Origin: Dehalococcoides mccartyi
GTDB lineage: Bacteria; Chloroflexota; Dehalococcoidia; GIF9; DYGU01
Reading direction: 5' to 3'
NCBI GenBank assembly: GCA_020724525.1
Contig: DYGU01000009.1
Coordinates: 1-57,287 of the forward strand
DNA: 57,287 bases
In this document: piece by piece, positions 43,331 to 51,618 of the stretch
Numbering within the stretch: position 1 is the stretch's first letter
Layout: each line of letters begins with the position of its first letter
Translations under genes and position numbers: made by a program
Notes under the pieces: generated by a model
What the model saw: only the letters and a program-made list of their open reading frames with translations
What the model was told of the DNA's origin: nothing
The model's database searches: none

Positions 43331-43669
43331 ATGGCAAACCAAAAAGTCAAAGAGGGTTTACCCAGGACAAAAGAAGGCTTACCCCATCAAGCCTTTGCCA
43401 TCGTCGGCGACCCCGAAGCCCCCGATACCTGGAAGCTCCCTCACCATACTAAAGCCATCTGGAGAGCCTTAAAAGATAAAATCGGGCACTACCGAACCAC
43501 CGACTGGGACAGGCTTCCCTTAGCCGTCGCCGCCTTAAGCCCTGGTGGATACCGAGGGAAGCGAGTCGAGGCTTCCCCGGAGCAAATCCTTGAGGCAGCC
43601 AGGCACCTGGCAAGGCACTACTCCGAGAACAATAAGGAAATCCCGGATACCCTGAGAGCCCTGATTTAA
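43331..43669 (+). CDS. Phage protein with DUF6582-like helical domain
   Basis: 112 residues from the ATG at 43331 (AAAGGAG upstream). HQAFAIVGDPEAPDTWKLPH and LPLAVAALSPGGYRGKRVEA, ILEAARHLARHY resemble the small helical domain (KLPI...A..AL..) found at the end of phage prohead protease/structural proteins. Role in assembly is unknown. Confidence 0.6.
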   Translation: MANQKVKEGLPRTKEGLPHQAFAIVGDPEAPDTWKLPHHTKAIWRALKDKIGHYRTTDWDRLPLAVAALSPGGYRGKRVEASPEQILEAARHLARHYSENNKEIPDTLRALI

Positions 43670-43670
43670 G

Positions 43671-43988
43671 ATGGTCCTTGAGGAAGTCGTTGAAAAGTTA
43701 GCCCTGAGATTAGCTGCCATAGAGAGAGCCTTAAAAGGAAAAGGCGTCTTAACCGAGGCTGATATCATCCCCGGAGCCTTTCCGTTTGCCCTGCCCACAG
43801 AGCTTGGGGAGAGGATCCGAGCCTTAAACCAGCCCCTCGTCTTCAACAACATGGCAGCTAAACAGAAAGAACGGGAGTGGCTCATCCATACTTTATGGGA
43901 CAATCTCCAGATGCTCACTGAACAGGTTGATGAGCTAAACACAAGGCTAAAAGCCATAGAAACAAAAGGAGGAGGTGAACCAAAATGA
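43671..43988 (+). CDS. Small coiled-coil phage protein
   Basis: 105 residues: VLEEVVEKLALRLAAIERAL, then GAFPFALPTELGERIRALNQ and a final coiled coil LQMLTEQVDELNTRLKAIE. The stop overlaps the next ATG (ATGA). No known family. Confidence 0.6.
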   Translation: MVLEEVVEKLALRLAAIERALKGKGVLTEADIIPGAFPFALPTELGERIRALNQPLVFNNMAAKQKEREWLIHTLWDNLQMLTEQVDELNTRLKAIETKGGGEPK

Positions 43989-44221
43989 ATAACGAAAAGC
44001 CATTCTACAAGTCCAAAAAGTTCTGGTATGCCGTAGCCATTGCTTTTACCGGTATCGCTAAAGAAGCCGGCTTCGATATCCCAACAGAAGCTCTTTATGC
44101 CGGCATTGCCCTAATCTTAGGTCAAGCCCTGGCAGACTTCGGCAAAAACGCCCCTGTAACCGTTTCTCCAGCTTCAGGAAAAGCCCCCGAAACCGAAAAA
44201 CCATACCACGATTATCCCTAA
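43985..44221 (+). CDS. Small membrane (holin-like) phage protein, first part of a possible +1 frameshift product
   Basis: 78 residues. Basic N-terminus YKSKKFWYAVAIAFTGIAKE, amphipathic/hydrophobic ALYAGIALILGQALADFGKN, then Pro-rich tail. It looks like a one-to-two-segment holin or superinfection-type protein. The gene ends CCC TAA. In the +1 frame a Pro-rich linker continues without a stop into the 44310-44639 frame. Confidence 0.6.
   Translation: MNNEKPFYKSKKFWYAVAIAFTGIAKEAGFDIPTEALYAGIALILGQALADFGKNAPVTVSPASGKAPETEKPYHDYP
44216..44221 (+). promoter_or_regulatory. Candidate +1 programmed frameshift site CCC TAA
   Basis: A proline tRNA on CCC could slip +1 to CCT, since the next base is T, with the slow stop codon TAA in the A site. 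The following frame (AAG CCA GAA) is open for 139 codons. Sites of this CCC-T kind are known for +1 frameshifting in phage genes. Confidence 0.4.
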
Positions 44222-44639
44222 GCCAGAACCACCGCCTGAAAAAGCCCCAGAAGCCAAAGTCGTAGCTGAACCAGAGCCACCACCAGCAAAGCCCAAAACC
44301 TACGCCGAAATGACACCCTGGGAAGTAGAGCAAGCTCACCTGTCCTACTTTGAGGAACGCATCAGGAAAGCCAGGGAGCATCTGAGGTTTCTCCAGGACC
44401 TTTACCGTGACATCCCTCAGGGCAAAGAGGAAATTGTAATCGCCGAAATGATGGTCAAAGAAGCCGAGCATGCCCTCGAAGTCGAAAAAAAGATCATTGA
44501 GGCTATCAAGACCGGCAGGGCCTTGCCTGTGTATGAAGCCCACTATTACATCATCGGCAGTAAACCGCCGTGGCTCCAGCCAAAAGGCAAGGAACTGGAT
44601 TATCTGGACTATTACCGAAAATTAGGCTGGAAGGTGTAA
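44220..44639 (+). CDS. Second part of possible frameshift product, helical phage protein
   Basis: In the +1 frame: KPEPPPEKAPEAKVVAEPEP (Pro-rich linker), then the helical MTPWEVEQAHLSYFEERIRK and YYIIGSKPPWLQPKGKELDY. An independent start at the ATG 44310 has no Shine-Dalgarno sequence. The linker reads as real protein, so either frameshifting makes a 217-residue fusion with the 43985 gene or the genes were split by an indel. Confidence 0.5.
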   Translation, partial: KPEPPPEKAPEAKVVAEPEPPPAKPKTYAEMTPWEVEQAHLSYFEERIRKAREHLRFLQDLYRDIPQGKEEIVIAEMMVKEAEHALEVEKKIIEAIKTGRALPVYEAHYYIIGSKPPWLQPKGKELDYLDYYRKLGWKV

Positions 44640-44642
44640 TCC

Positions 44643-45089
44643 ATGGCTGTCTACTCCATAACCCTCAGCGGTCAGGCAAGGGCTGCCGGTTCAACCGAGC
44701 TTACCATCGTCAACCCCACCACCTCGGGCAAAGCTCTCAGGGTGTGTGACATCTTAATCGGCACCGCCGGCACAGCCTCAGCCGCCTCCCGTATCTCAGT
44801 TATCGAGCTTAGCGGCACCGCCGATGGCACCGGCACTACCGTCACCCCCAGGAACCTGACTATCGGCGGACCAGCTTCTATCGCCACCGTCAAGAAAGAC
44901 CACAGCGTCAATCCTACCTATCCCGCCATCTACCCGCTCCTGGCCCTTGCCTTTAACGATATGGCATTTGTCAGATGGGTAGCTATCAGAAACCTGGAAG
45001 AAATTGTCATTGAGCCTGGCAGAGGCATCGGCTTCCGTAACGACGCCGGCACCACGGCTTTGTCGATGACCGTAATCTATGAGGAGTAA
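44643..45089 (+). CDS. Beta-rich phage structural protein
   Basis: 148 residues. MAVYSITLSGQARAAGSTEL, Gly/Ala/Thr-rich strands (IGTAGTASAASRISVIELSG), then IRNLEEIVIEPGRGIGFRND. It resembles small beta-sandwich tail or decoration proteins. Follows the previous gene by three bases. Confidence 0.6.
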   Translation: MAVYSITLSGQARAAGSTELTIVNPTTSGKALRVCDILIGTAGTASAASRISVIELSGTADGTGTTVTPRNLTIGGPASIATVKKDHSVNPTYPAIYPLLALAFNDMAFVRWVAIRNLEEIVIEPGRGIGFRNDAGTTALSMTVIYEE

Positions 45090-45159
45090 CCGTTGACGAA
45101 TGTCGATAGTTTTAAGGCGAGGCTCTAAGGGATCATTCTTGACAAATGTGAATAATTAT

Positions 45160-45195
45160 GCCTCTCCCCTTGCGGGAGAGGCTAGGTGAGGGGAA
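45160..45195. repeat. Family A-like palindrome supplying a ribosome site
   Basis: CCTCTCCCCTTGCGGGAGAG with GCTAGGTGAGGGGAA directly before the ATG of the tail gene. The terminal GTGAGGGG acts as the Shine-Dalgarno sequence. The rest of the 45090-45195 gap has a degenerate family B trace (AAGGCGAGGCTCTAAGG) and no gene. Confidence 0.65.
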
Positions 45196-47181
45196 ATGCA
45201 AACCTTAGCCGAAAACTTAGACCCCAACCAGCTCATAATCCCCAAAAGGCTTAAAACTTTAACTTACGCCCTTCTACAGGAGCAAAAAAAGCCCGGCTTG
45301 AAAAAGCCCATCATCAAAGCCGAAGTCTATCCTGGGAAGCCAGTCTGGGAGCGGCTCTATCATGGTAATGAGCCTGACGGCATGCCCGGCATCGCCTTTG
45401 ACGGCCAGGGCAGTCTTCACCGGGGGCGGATGGAAGGCACCACCCCCTATCGCCAGAAAGTCACCAGCCCCGGTCCCGGCTCTGACTTCTCCCTGTGGAC
45501 CAGTCTTATAGCCACCAACGGCAACTTTGCCTTAGCTGCTATTGGTGCCGAAATATCCTACTTTTATGTCGCCCCTACCGGCGGCGGAGTCCGCCGCTAC
45601 TATTCCACCAACTACGGGTCGTCCTGGACCGATGTGCTCCTCGGCAACTGGAATGCCCACCGTATCGCTGCTGACTACAAGCCTGATGGCACCTATGGCG
45701 CCGCCCACAGCTATATGTATAGCGGCTACTACATAGGCTTGAACGGTACCTACGACTCGACCCAGTCCTTTGGGGAATGTCTCGGCATCGCCCTTAAATA
45801 CGATGGTGACTGGAACATAGTCTTTGCCACTACCAAAGACGGCTTCTACCGGATTTACCGGCTTATCCGTAGCGATGGCTTCAGAGTCCCGGCAGGCACC
45901 TGGGGACCATACGAAATACTCTTTGAAATCCCCAGTACCCAGGGCTACATTCTCCAGTTCCCCTTCTTAGCTAAGTCTGACCGCTTCCTGCTTTCTTTTG
46001 TCGAAAAATATACCGTCACCGAAGCTATATCAAGACCCTACTTGAGCTACGGCTTAAAGGGCCACCACTTCCTGGAAACACCGTGGCAGGAGCCTTTACC
46101 CTTCAACTACACCGGCGAATATGGTTTAGCCATTGCCAGGTATGGAGACTACATCTGGGCAACCACGCCATCAGGCGTCTGGCGAGCTAAACTCCCCTCT
46201 CTATCTCTATCTCTGCCCCCGTCCGACATCATCAGCCTCACCGAGGATATTACCCCTAATCAGGGCAGGCTCACCATCGAGCTCGACAACTCAAAAGGCA
46301 AATACAACAGCCCCCCAGCCCGCGGCAGCGAAATCAGACTAAACCTCGGCTACCGCACCCGTTTCAGCCCAAGCCAGCCATCGCAATCCGAAACCATAGA
46401 AACAGACCACTACTGGATTGAGCGTATTGAGCACAGAACCGCCCCAAACCAGAGGGCTTTAGTCCTAACCGCCATCAGCCCTTGGGGACTATTAAAACGC
46501 TGGACTCCAAGACATACCCTAAGATGGCCAGCCAATACCACCGTTTACCGGATTTTATCTGCTATCCTCGGTCGCATCAGCATCCCTTTGGAAGCAATCT
46601 CCGCAAGCACCGCCATCCTCGGCTTTATGCCCAACTTCACCATCAGCCCTGGCGATAACGGCCTCTCCGCCGTAAACAGGCTCTTAAACTTTACCGGTGA
46701 CCGCCTTCTTTTCCACAAGGGTAAAGTTTACCTGGTCATCCCCACTCCAGGCGATATCCCTGTCTATGAGTACAGTAAAGACAGCCACCCCGTCATTCGA
46801 GGCACCTACGCCGTCGACACCCCTGAAATAACTCGCGTCCAGGTAATCGGCAGGAGTGGCACAACGGACATCGTCGTTGACGGCTTCAACTGGGAAGAAA
46901 TCAGTCTTGTTGGCGACAGGCTTGACTTCGAGCCAGACTGGAACATCACTACCGTCCCTCAGGCCAGGGAGAGAGCCTCAGCTATCCTGAGGCACCAGAG
47001 CAAAGACCACGCCACAATAATCACACCCCCCAACTTCGCCCAGCAGCTCTACGACATTGTTCAAGTCACAGACTTAATCGCCCCAATCACCAAAGCCAAA
47101 TACCGGTTAGTAGCCTCTCGCCTTGTTTACAATGCCGAGCAGGGAAATCTCGAGCAGCAGCTCAGCCTGGGTAGTCCCTAA
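45196..47181 (+). CDS. Large tail/baseplate-like phage protein
   Basis: 661 residues. The N-terminal half is beta-rich (GSDFSLWTSLIATNGNFALA, RYYSTNYGSSWTDVLLGNWN, a BNR-like unit, possibly cell-binding). From about residue 330, LSLPPSDIISLTEDITPNQG and LTIELDNSKGKYNSPPARGS start a tail-hub-like part. The part PGDNGLSAVNRLLNFTGDRL to AKYRLVASRLVYNAEQGNLE resembles baseplate hub proteins. Last gene of the module; no tape-measure or tail-tube gene is visible, so a short tail is likely. Confidence 0.65.
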   Translation: MQTLAENLDPNQLIIPKRLKTLTYALLQEQKKPGLKKPIIKAEVYPGKPVWERLYHGNEPDGMPGIAFDGQGSLHRGRMEGTTPYRQKVTSPGPGSDFSLWTSLIATNGNFALAAIGAEISYFYVAPTGGGVRRYYSTNYGSSWTDVLLGNWNAHRIAADYKPDGTYGAAHSYMYSGYYIGLNGTYDSTQSFGECLGIALKYDGDWNIVFATTKDGFYRIYRLIRSDGFRVPAGTWGPYEILFEIPSTQGYILQFPFLAKSDRFLLSFVEKYTVTEAISRPYLSYGLKGHHFLETPWQEPLPFNYTGEYGLAIARYGDYIWATTPSGVWRAKLPSLSLSLPPSDIISLTEDITPNQGRLTIELDNSKGKYNSPPARGSEIRLNLGYRTRFSPSQPSQSETIETDHYWIERIEHRTAPNQRALVLTAISPWGLLKRWTPRHTLRWPANTTVYRILSAILGRISIPLEAISASTAILGFMPNFTISPGDNGLSAVNRLLNFTGDRLLFHKGKVYLVIPTPGDIPVYEYSKDSHPVIRGTYAVDTPEITRVQVIGRSGTTDIVVDGFNWEEISLVGDRLDFEPDWNITTVPQARERASAILRHQSKDHATIITPPNFAQQLYDIVQVTDLIAPITKAKYRLVASRLVYNAEQGNLEQQLSLGSP

Positions 47182-47364
47182 AAGATTGGGAAAAAGAGAA
47201 ACCTCGGCTGTGGTGAGGTAGTGACCGGTCATCACCAGTCCTTGTCCCGAAAGATTACCATGTTGGCTGCTTCGCAGTCTCAGCTCGCAATGACAGGGAA
47301 AAAACAGGCGAAAGCTGATTACTGAATTCTGACTACTGGGGCAGCTTTGTCCGGCAACCACAGG
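47182..47364. other. Intergenic region with family C repeat
   Basis: 47262-47302 is a family C unit (TTGGCTGCTTCGCAGTCTCA, CTCGCAATGACA). The rest has no convincing gene; short frames here are not coding. Confidence 0.5.
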
Positions 47365-47730
47365 CTAATAGAAGTAAGCTAATCCCTTAGGTCTGGTAAA
47401 TTCCAGTTTACCCGTAGTCAGGTCTAATCTTAAGCCTGCCGACTCAAGGGTTTCGACACCGATAACTGTTTTTGCTCCCTGGAAGGTGATACTTATTGAT
47501 GGTGCCTCTACATCCTTAACTTTGATGACTACCCCGTAAGCCTTGGTGGTGACCTTCTGGCTATTACCTAACTCTATTTCCATTTCTCGCATCGGTCCCC
47601 ACGCCCCTACTTTGTCTAATATTTCACCCGGCAAGACTATATAAGTGGCGCCAGTATCAATCAATACATCTCTCATCTCCTCTTGAGCTTTACTTCCCTT
47701 TACTATAATGTCTGTGTACAAATGACCCAT
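47365..47730 (-). CDS. Retropepsin-like aspartic protease family protein
   Basis: 121 residues. Catalytic motif VLIDTGATYIVLPGEIL, followed by VEAPSISITFQGAKTVIGVE, TLESAGLRLDLTTGKLEF. Fifth member of the family here. GAGGAGGGTGA precedes the ATG, a strong site. Adjacent to the end of the phage structural module but on the other strand. Confidence 0.75.
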   Translation of the reverse strand: MGHLYTDIIVKGSKAQEEMRDVLIDTGATYIVLPGEILDKVGAWGPMREMEIELGNSQKVTTKAYGVVIKVKDVEAPSISITFQGAKTVIGVETLESAGLRLDLTTGKLEFTRPKGLAYFY

Positions 47731-47904
47731 TTGTCACCCTCCTCGGTTGTTACCGATTTTTGTAATTTGACTATAAGCTTTTAGTCTCCTGTCGTCAACA
47801 AGAAAAAGGAACGCCCTTTCCTTTTGTCATTTTGGGCTTGGCAATAAGGGGAGAGGGGAAGGTGCCTTGACGCCAGGATAGCCAGTCTATAGAATAGGCG
47901 AGGT

Positions 47905-48273
47905 TTGGCGGTGGATGGTGAAATGATGAATTTAGTCACAGAGATGCTTTCTGGGAATGTCCTCTCTTTAGCCCGGTTGATTACATTGGTGGAGAGGGAA
48001 GGTAAGGAAGTGTCGGAGATAATAAGGTCAGTCTATCCCTATTCAGGTAAGGGATGTCGGATTGGTGTCGCCGGACCGCCGGGGGTGGGGAAGAGCACGG
48101 TTGTTGATAAACTAACAGCATTAATGAGGCAACAGGGACAGCGGGTAGGCATAATTTGCGCCGACCCGAGCAGTCCTTTTACCTGGGGTGCCGTATTAGG
48201 GGATAGGATTCGGATGCAGCAGCATTATCTGGATGAAGGGGTTTTTATCCGGAGCATGGCAACACCGGTGTGA
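47905..48273 (+). pseudogene. Truncated MeaB/ArgK-type GTPase
   Basis: 122 codons. LVTEMLSGNVLSLARLITLV, then Walker A GVAGPPGVGKSTVVDKL and IICADPSSPFTWGAVLGDRI, ending FIRSMATPV where family members continue with FIRSMATRG. The family is about 300-330 residues; the G2-G5 GTPase motifs and dimer domain are missing. A family C repeat (48288) starts 15 bases after the stop, so a deletion/repeat event removed the 3' part. Intact MeaB protects methylmalonyl-CoA mutase. Confidence 0.75.
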
Positions 48274-48287
48274 CAGTAGTGAGGCGG

Positions 48288-48326
48288 TCTCTTGAGATTG
48301 CTTCGGGCTAAAGCCCTCGCAATGAC
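48288..48326. repeat. Repeat family C copy
   Basis: TCTTGAGATTGCTTCGGGCT and its inverse AGCCCTCGCAATGACA, between the MeaB fragment and the FAD gene. Confidence 0.7.
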
Positions 48327-48339
48327 AAAGGGAGAAAGC

Positions 48340-49746
48340 ATGACTCGGAAATATGATGTGGTTATTGTTGGTTGTGGACCGGCAGGGATATTCGCCGCTT
48401 TGGAGTTATGTCAACGAGGGGTTAGGATTAGGGTTTTGGAGAAGGGGGAGGAAATCGACCGGCGTGTCTGTCCCGCCCAAGAAGAAGGTGTTCCCTGTCC
48501 GGTGTGCTCCTTGTGCCATCAGGTGAGTGGAGTTGGTGGTGCCGGTGCCTTCAGCGATGGCAAATTAACCTTGTCGCCGGAGGTGGGTGGCCGGCTTAGC
48601 CAGTTTGTTGGTAAGGATAAGGCTGTAGAACTGATTGATTATGTGGATAGTCTTTACCTTAAATTTGGTGCTGAGGACAAGGTCTATGGGGTGGGTGAGG
48701 AGGTGGCTGAGTTACAGCGGCGGGCAACTTTAGCCGAATTGGGACTGATTCCGGTGAGACTGCGGCACATGGGCACGGAGAGGTCTCGGGAGGTGTTGAA
48801 AGCGATATGGAATTTTATTGCTTCTAAAGTGGATTTGAGGCTAAGGGAAGCTGCGGTTAAGATTGTGGTGGAGGACAGGGTAGTCAGGGGGGTGGAGACC
48901 AGTCATGGGGATATGGTGGAGTGTAACTACCTGATTTTAGCTCCGGGTCGGGAAGGGGCTGATTGGCTGGTGAAAGAAGCGGAACGGCTGAAGCTCAGTT
49001 TGAAATCCAATCCTATTGATGTTGGGGTCAGAGTGGAGGTGCCAGCGGCGGTACTGGAGGAGTTGACCTCTGTCCTGTATGAGTCAAAGTTAGAGTTCTT
49101 TTCCAAAAGTTTTGATGACCGAATCCGGACCTTCTGCATGTGTCCTCAAGGTGAGGTAATTACGGAGTTAACCGGTGGTGATGACCCGGTAATTACCGTT
49201 AATGGCAATAGCTACACTGGACGCCAGACCGGCAATACCAATTTTGCGGTTCTGGTAAGTACTACTTTTACTGAGCCGTTTCGGGAGCCTATTGCTTACG
49301 GAAAATACATAGCCCGTCTGGCTAATATCTTAAGCGGTGGTGTCCTGGTGCAGCGCCTGGGCGACCTGATGCAAGGTCACCGGTCGACATCAAGTCGCAT
49401 CCGGTCCAGCATTGTCCCGCCAACACTAAAATCAGCGGTGCCCGGGGATTTAAGTTTTGCTCTTCCCTTCCGGCATCTCAAGGGCATTGTCGAGATGCTT
49501 CAGGCTATGGACAGGTTAGCTCCTGGAGTAGCCTCACGCCATACTTTACTTTATGGGGTGGAGGTTAAGTTTTACTCCAGCCAGCTAAAGATGAGTCCGT
49601 GTCTGGAGACGGAAATAGGCAACATGTTTGCTTGTGGTGATGGGGCTGGGGTGAGCCGGGGTTTAGTCCAGGCTTCGGCTTCAGGGGTGGTGACAGCGAG
49701 GGAGGTTCTAAGAAGGCTTGGCGAAGGCAGCATGCCTCGGAACTAA
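48340..49746 (+). CDS. FAD-dependent dehydrogenase (COG2509-like)
   Basis: 468 residues from the ATG at 48340 (GGGAG upstream); the frame opens earlier inside the repeat. Dinucleotide fold VVIVGCGPAGIFAALELCQR (GxGxxG), then Cys-rich VCPAQEEGVPCPVCSLCHQ, likely an Fe-S or disulfide site, GVGGAGAFSDGKLTL and C-terminal MFACGDGAGVSRGLVQASAS (FAD-binding). Substrate unknown. Its 3' end overlaps the convergent DUF429 gene by 39 bases. Confidence 0.8.
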   Translation: MTRKYDVVIVGCGPAGIFAALELCQRGVRIRVLEKGEEIDRRVCPAQEEGVPCPVCSLCHQVSGVGGAGAFSDGKLTLSPEVGGRLSQFVGKDKAVELIDYVDSLYLKFGAEDKVYGVGEEVAELQRRATLAELGLIPVRLRHMGTERSREVLKAIWNFIASKVDLRLREAAVKIVVEDRVVRGVETSHGDMVECNYLILAPGREGADWLVKEAERLKLSLKSNPIDVGVRVEVPAAVLEELTSVLYESKLEFFSKSFDDRIRTFCMCPQGEVITELTGGDDPVITVNGNSYTGRQTGNTNFAVLVSTTFTEPFREPIAYGKYIARLANILSGGVLVQRLGDLMQGHRSTSSRIRSSIVPPTLKSAVPGDLSFALPFRHLKGIVEMLQAMDRLAPGVASRHTLLYGVEVKFYSSQLKMSPCLETEIGNMFACGDGAGVSRGLVQASASGVVTAREVLRRLGEGSMPRN

Positions 49747-50475
49747 AATATAACCCGTTTTATACTCCTTTTCCGGCTCGCCATAGACACAATAGCCCTG
49801 AGGACCCCAATACCAGCCATAATAAGCAATGTAGGCGCAAACAACCGCATCTAAAATATCCTCATGGGCTTTAAATTCCCTTCCTGAAAGGGAGGTTGTA
49901 TCCCGGAAAAAGTCTTCCGCCACCTCAAGAGCTGGCATAGCTTTAGATAGAGCCGCGATATATTTCTGGAGTCTGGCTAACTCGGACTGCCTTTGTTTTA
50001 GGGAGCGGCCTGGACGTGCTTTATATTTGAGGATCTGGCTGAGGTTAAAAAGGACAATGGTAGCCGGGTGAGGATAGACTTCTACCACCTGACGCTCTTG
50101 GCACTGGTGACGGAGGTATGGCTTGTGGCTGAAGTTTAGAGTTTGTAGCTGGCGCACTATCTCTTCCCCCCGGACATTATTTTTAAATCTTGTCCGATTA
50201 GCCGGAAAAGTGCCGGCGTGGTAGCATCTAAACTCCCTGGTTATTTGTCTATCACAGGGGCGAATCCCGGTATTGTTGGGGACGATAAGGGGGGCATCTA
50301 TGGATACAAGAGCCGGGTTGTTACCAGCACGCCGGGAGATAAAATCAATGATTTCTTCATTGCTACCAAGTGGTTTCCAATGAATAAGAGTTCCGTGCTC
50401 AACTTCAGCCTTAATCACAGCTCCAGCGGAGGGATTTCTATCTGACCAGGCTAAATCGATGCCGATAAAGTACAC
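49708..50475 (-). CDS. DUF429 domain protein (RNase H-like fold)
   Basis: 255 residues. MYFIGIDLAWSDRNPSAGAV (catalytic-type Asp), VSIDAPLIVPNNTGIRPCDR, YHAGTFPANRTRF and VEVYPHPATIVLFNLSQILK are DUF429 marks; EDILDAVVCAYIAYYGWYWG carries the last Asp. Predicted nuclease-like, role unknown. Its GTG overlaps the PlsY-like stop by one base. Confidence 0.8.
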   Translation of the reverse strand: MYFIGIDLAWSDRNPSAGAVIKAEVEHGTLIHWKPLGSNEEIIDFISRRAGNNPALVSIDAPLIVPNNTGIRPCDRQITREFRCYHAGTFPANRTRFKNNVRGEEIVRQLQTLNFSHKPYLRHQCQERQVVEVYPHPATIVLFNLSQILKYKARPGRSLKQRQSELARLQKYIAALSKAMPALEVAEDFFRDTTSLSGREFKAHEDILDAVVCAYIAYYGWYWGPQGYCVYGEPEKEYKTGYILVPRHAAFAKPS

Positions 50476-51170
50476 TATAAATAACTCCGGTCGTAAAGGA
50501 GACGGTTGATGAGGATAGATTTGATGCTGGTTGTGGTTTTGAGGTCTTGAGTCAGTCTGGCGGTTAAGCGGCGGAGGATAATAATAAGGAATAGGATAAT
50601 CAGGGCTAAAGTCATTGATGGCGGCTGTTGGGATAGCCAGGAAACTATGGGCATGACGGCAAAGCCGGTAGCCATGCCGAGAGGCAGGCTATTACTGGCA
50701 GGACCACCAAATTTGAGGCGGTCGTTCAGTGATTGACCCGGGGCAAAAAAGCGAGGGAGTGTCCGGATAAGAATACCGAGCAAGATAGGGATAAAAGCCA
50801 GTAATAATGGATAAGCCCGGTAGATGATGACTAAAGTGACTACCATGGCAATGCCAACGCTGTTCCCCTTTTCACCATCGAAACGGCGAAAGACGGGCCA
50901 CATCTGTCCGGTAACAGCGGCGACTCCGGCGGTGGTAACCACCCAGAGGCGCAGATCAAAGGCGTAGCCCAGGAGTACTGGTATCACACCCTTACTCAGG
51001 TCAACCAATATCCCGGCTAAACCTTCCAGACGCCCGACTTTCCGCCACAGGGCAATATGCAGGTCTTCTTCTTGAGACAGGTCGAAGCCTTTAGCCCGAC
51101 TAATGGCAATCATAAATGGTAAGGCGCCAAAAAGGTAAGCACCGAGGATTAAGGCGATTTCTGCCATCAC
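50475..51170 (-). CDS. PlsY-like glycerol-3-phosphate acyltransferase, divergent
   Basis: 231 residues, five to six membrane segments. Starts ALILGAYLFGALPFMIAISR, like PlsY. DLSKGVIPVLLGY matches DxxKG and GQMWPVFRRFDGEKGNSVGI matches the GHxFPxFxxFKGGKG motif, but His is Gln and GGKG is GEKG. The expected GSGNxGATN motif is replaced by LHIALWRKVGR. So it may have changed or lost PlsY activity. Whether another plsY exists outside the window is not known. Confidence 0.65.
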   Translation of the reverse strand: MMAEIALILGAYLFGALPFMIAISRAKGFDLSQEEDLHIALWRKVGRLEGLAGILVDLSKGVIPVLLGYAFDLRLWVVTTAGVAAVTGQMWPVFRRFDGEKGNSVGIAMVVTLVIIYRAYPLLLAFIPILLGILIRTLPRFFAPGQSLNDRLKFGGPASNSLPLGMATGFAVMPIVSWLSQQPPSMTLALIILFLIIILRRLTARLTQDLKTTTSIKSILINRLLYDRSYL

Positions 51171-51260
51171 TTTTTAACTCCTTTCCTCACAGGGAGCATC
51201 GGAGAACTATGATAATATCAAGCTCAAAGTGGCGTCAAGGGGTTTGTTTAGCCGCCTGGC

Positions 51261-51289
51261 TTGACAGCGGTGCCGGTAGAGTTTAAAAT
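51261..51289 (+). promoter_or_regulatory. Promoter of rpsU-yqeY-purQ
   Basis: TTGACA (51261-51266), 17 bases, TAAAAT (51284-51289). Start of transcription about 51296, leaving a 100-base leader. Confidence 0.75.
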
Positions 51290-51334
51290 ATAGGCTTGCT
51301 GGGGTTTCAGGGCGTTAGATTTGGCTGGTTTATA

Positions 51335-51363
51335 AAGAGGGGCGGTCGTCATTTGCCCCTCTT
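51335..51363 (+). promoter_or_regulatory. Hairpin in the rpsU leader
   Basis: Perfect 9-bp stem AAGAGGGGC/GCCCCTCTT around an 11-base loop, 34 bases before the S21 start. It is not followed by a T run, so it is more likely a translational control or stability element than a terminator. Confidence 0.55.
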
Positions 51364-51396
51364 AAAATTTGGAGATTTAGAAAGGTGGGATGTTAT

Positions 51397-51576
51397 GTGG
51401 TTGATGTAAAGTTGATGGAAGGGGAAAGCTTCGAGAGTCTGTTGCGCCGGTTTAGCAAGCAGGTGCAGCAGAGTGGCGTTTTAAGTGAAATCCGGCGACG
51501 AGAGTTTTATGAGAAGCCTAGCATGAAGCGGAAGAAGAAAGAAGCGGCGAAAAGGCGGAAAAGTGCTCGGAGCTGA
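51397..51576 (+). CDS. rpsU: 30S ribosomal protein S21
   Basis: 59 residues from the GTG at 51397 (AAAGGTGG eight bases upstream); an in-frame GTG at 51385 lies inside the Shine-Dalgarno region. [40 protein letters not shown] and the basic tail [14 protein letters not shown] are typical of S21, which helps 16S rRNA-mRNA base pairing. yqeY follows. Confidence 0.9.
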   Translation: MVDVKLMEGESFESLLRRFSKQVQQSGVLSEIRRREFYEKPSMKRKKKEAAKRRKSARS

Positions 51577-51618
51577 TATTCTGGCGATTACTTATAGGCT
51601 CAAAATTGTGAACTTAAG

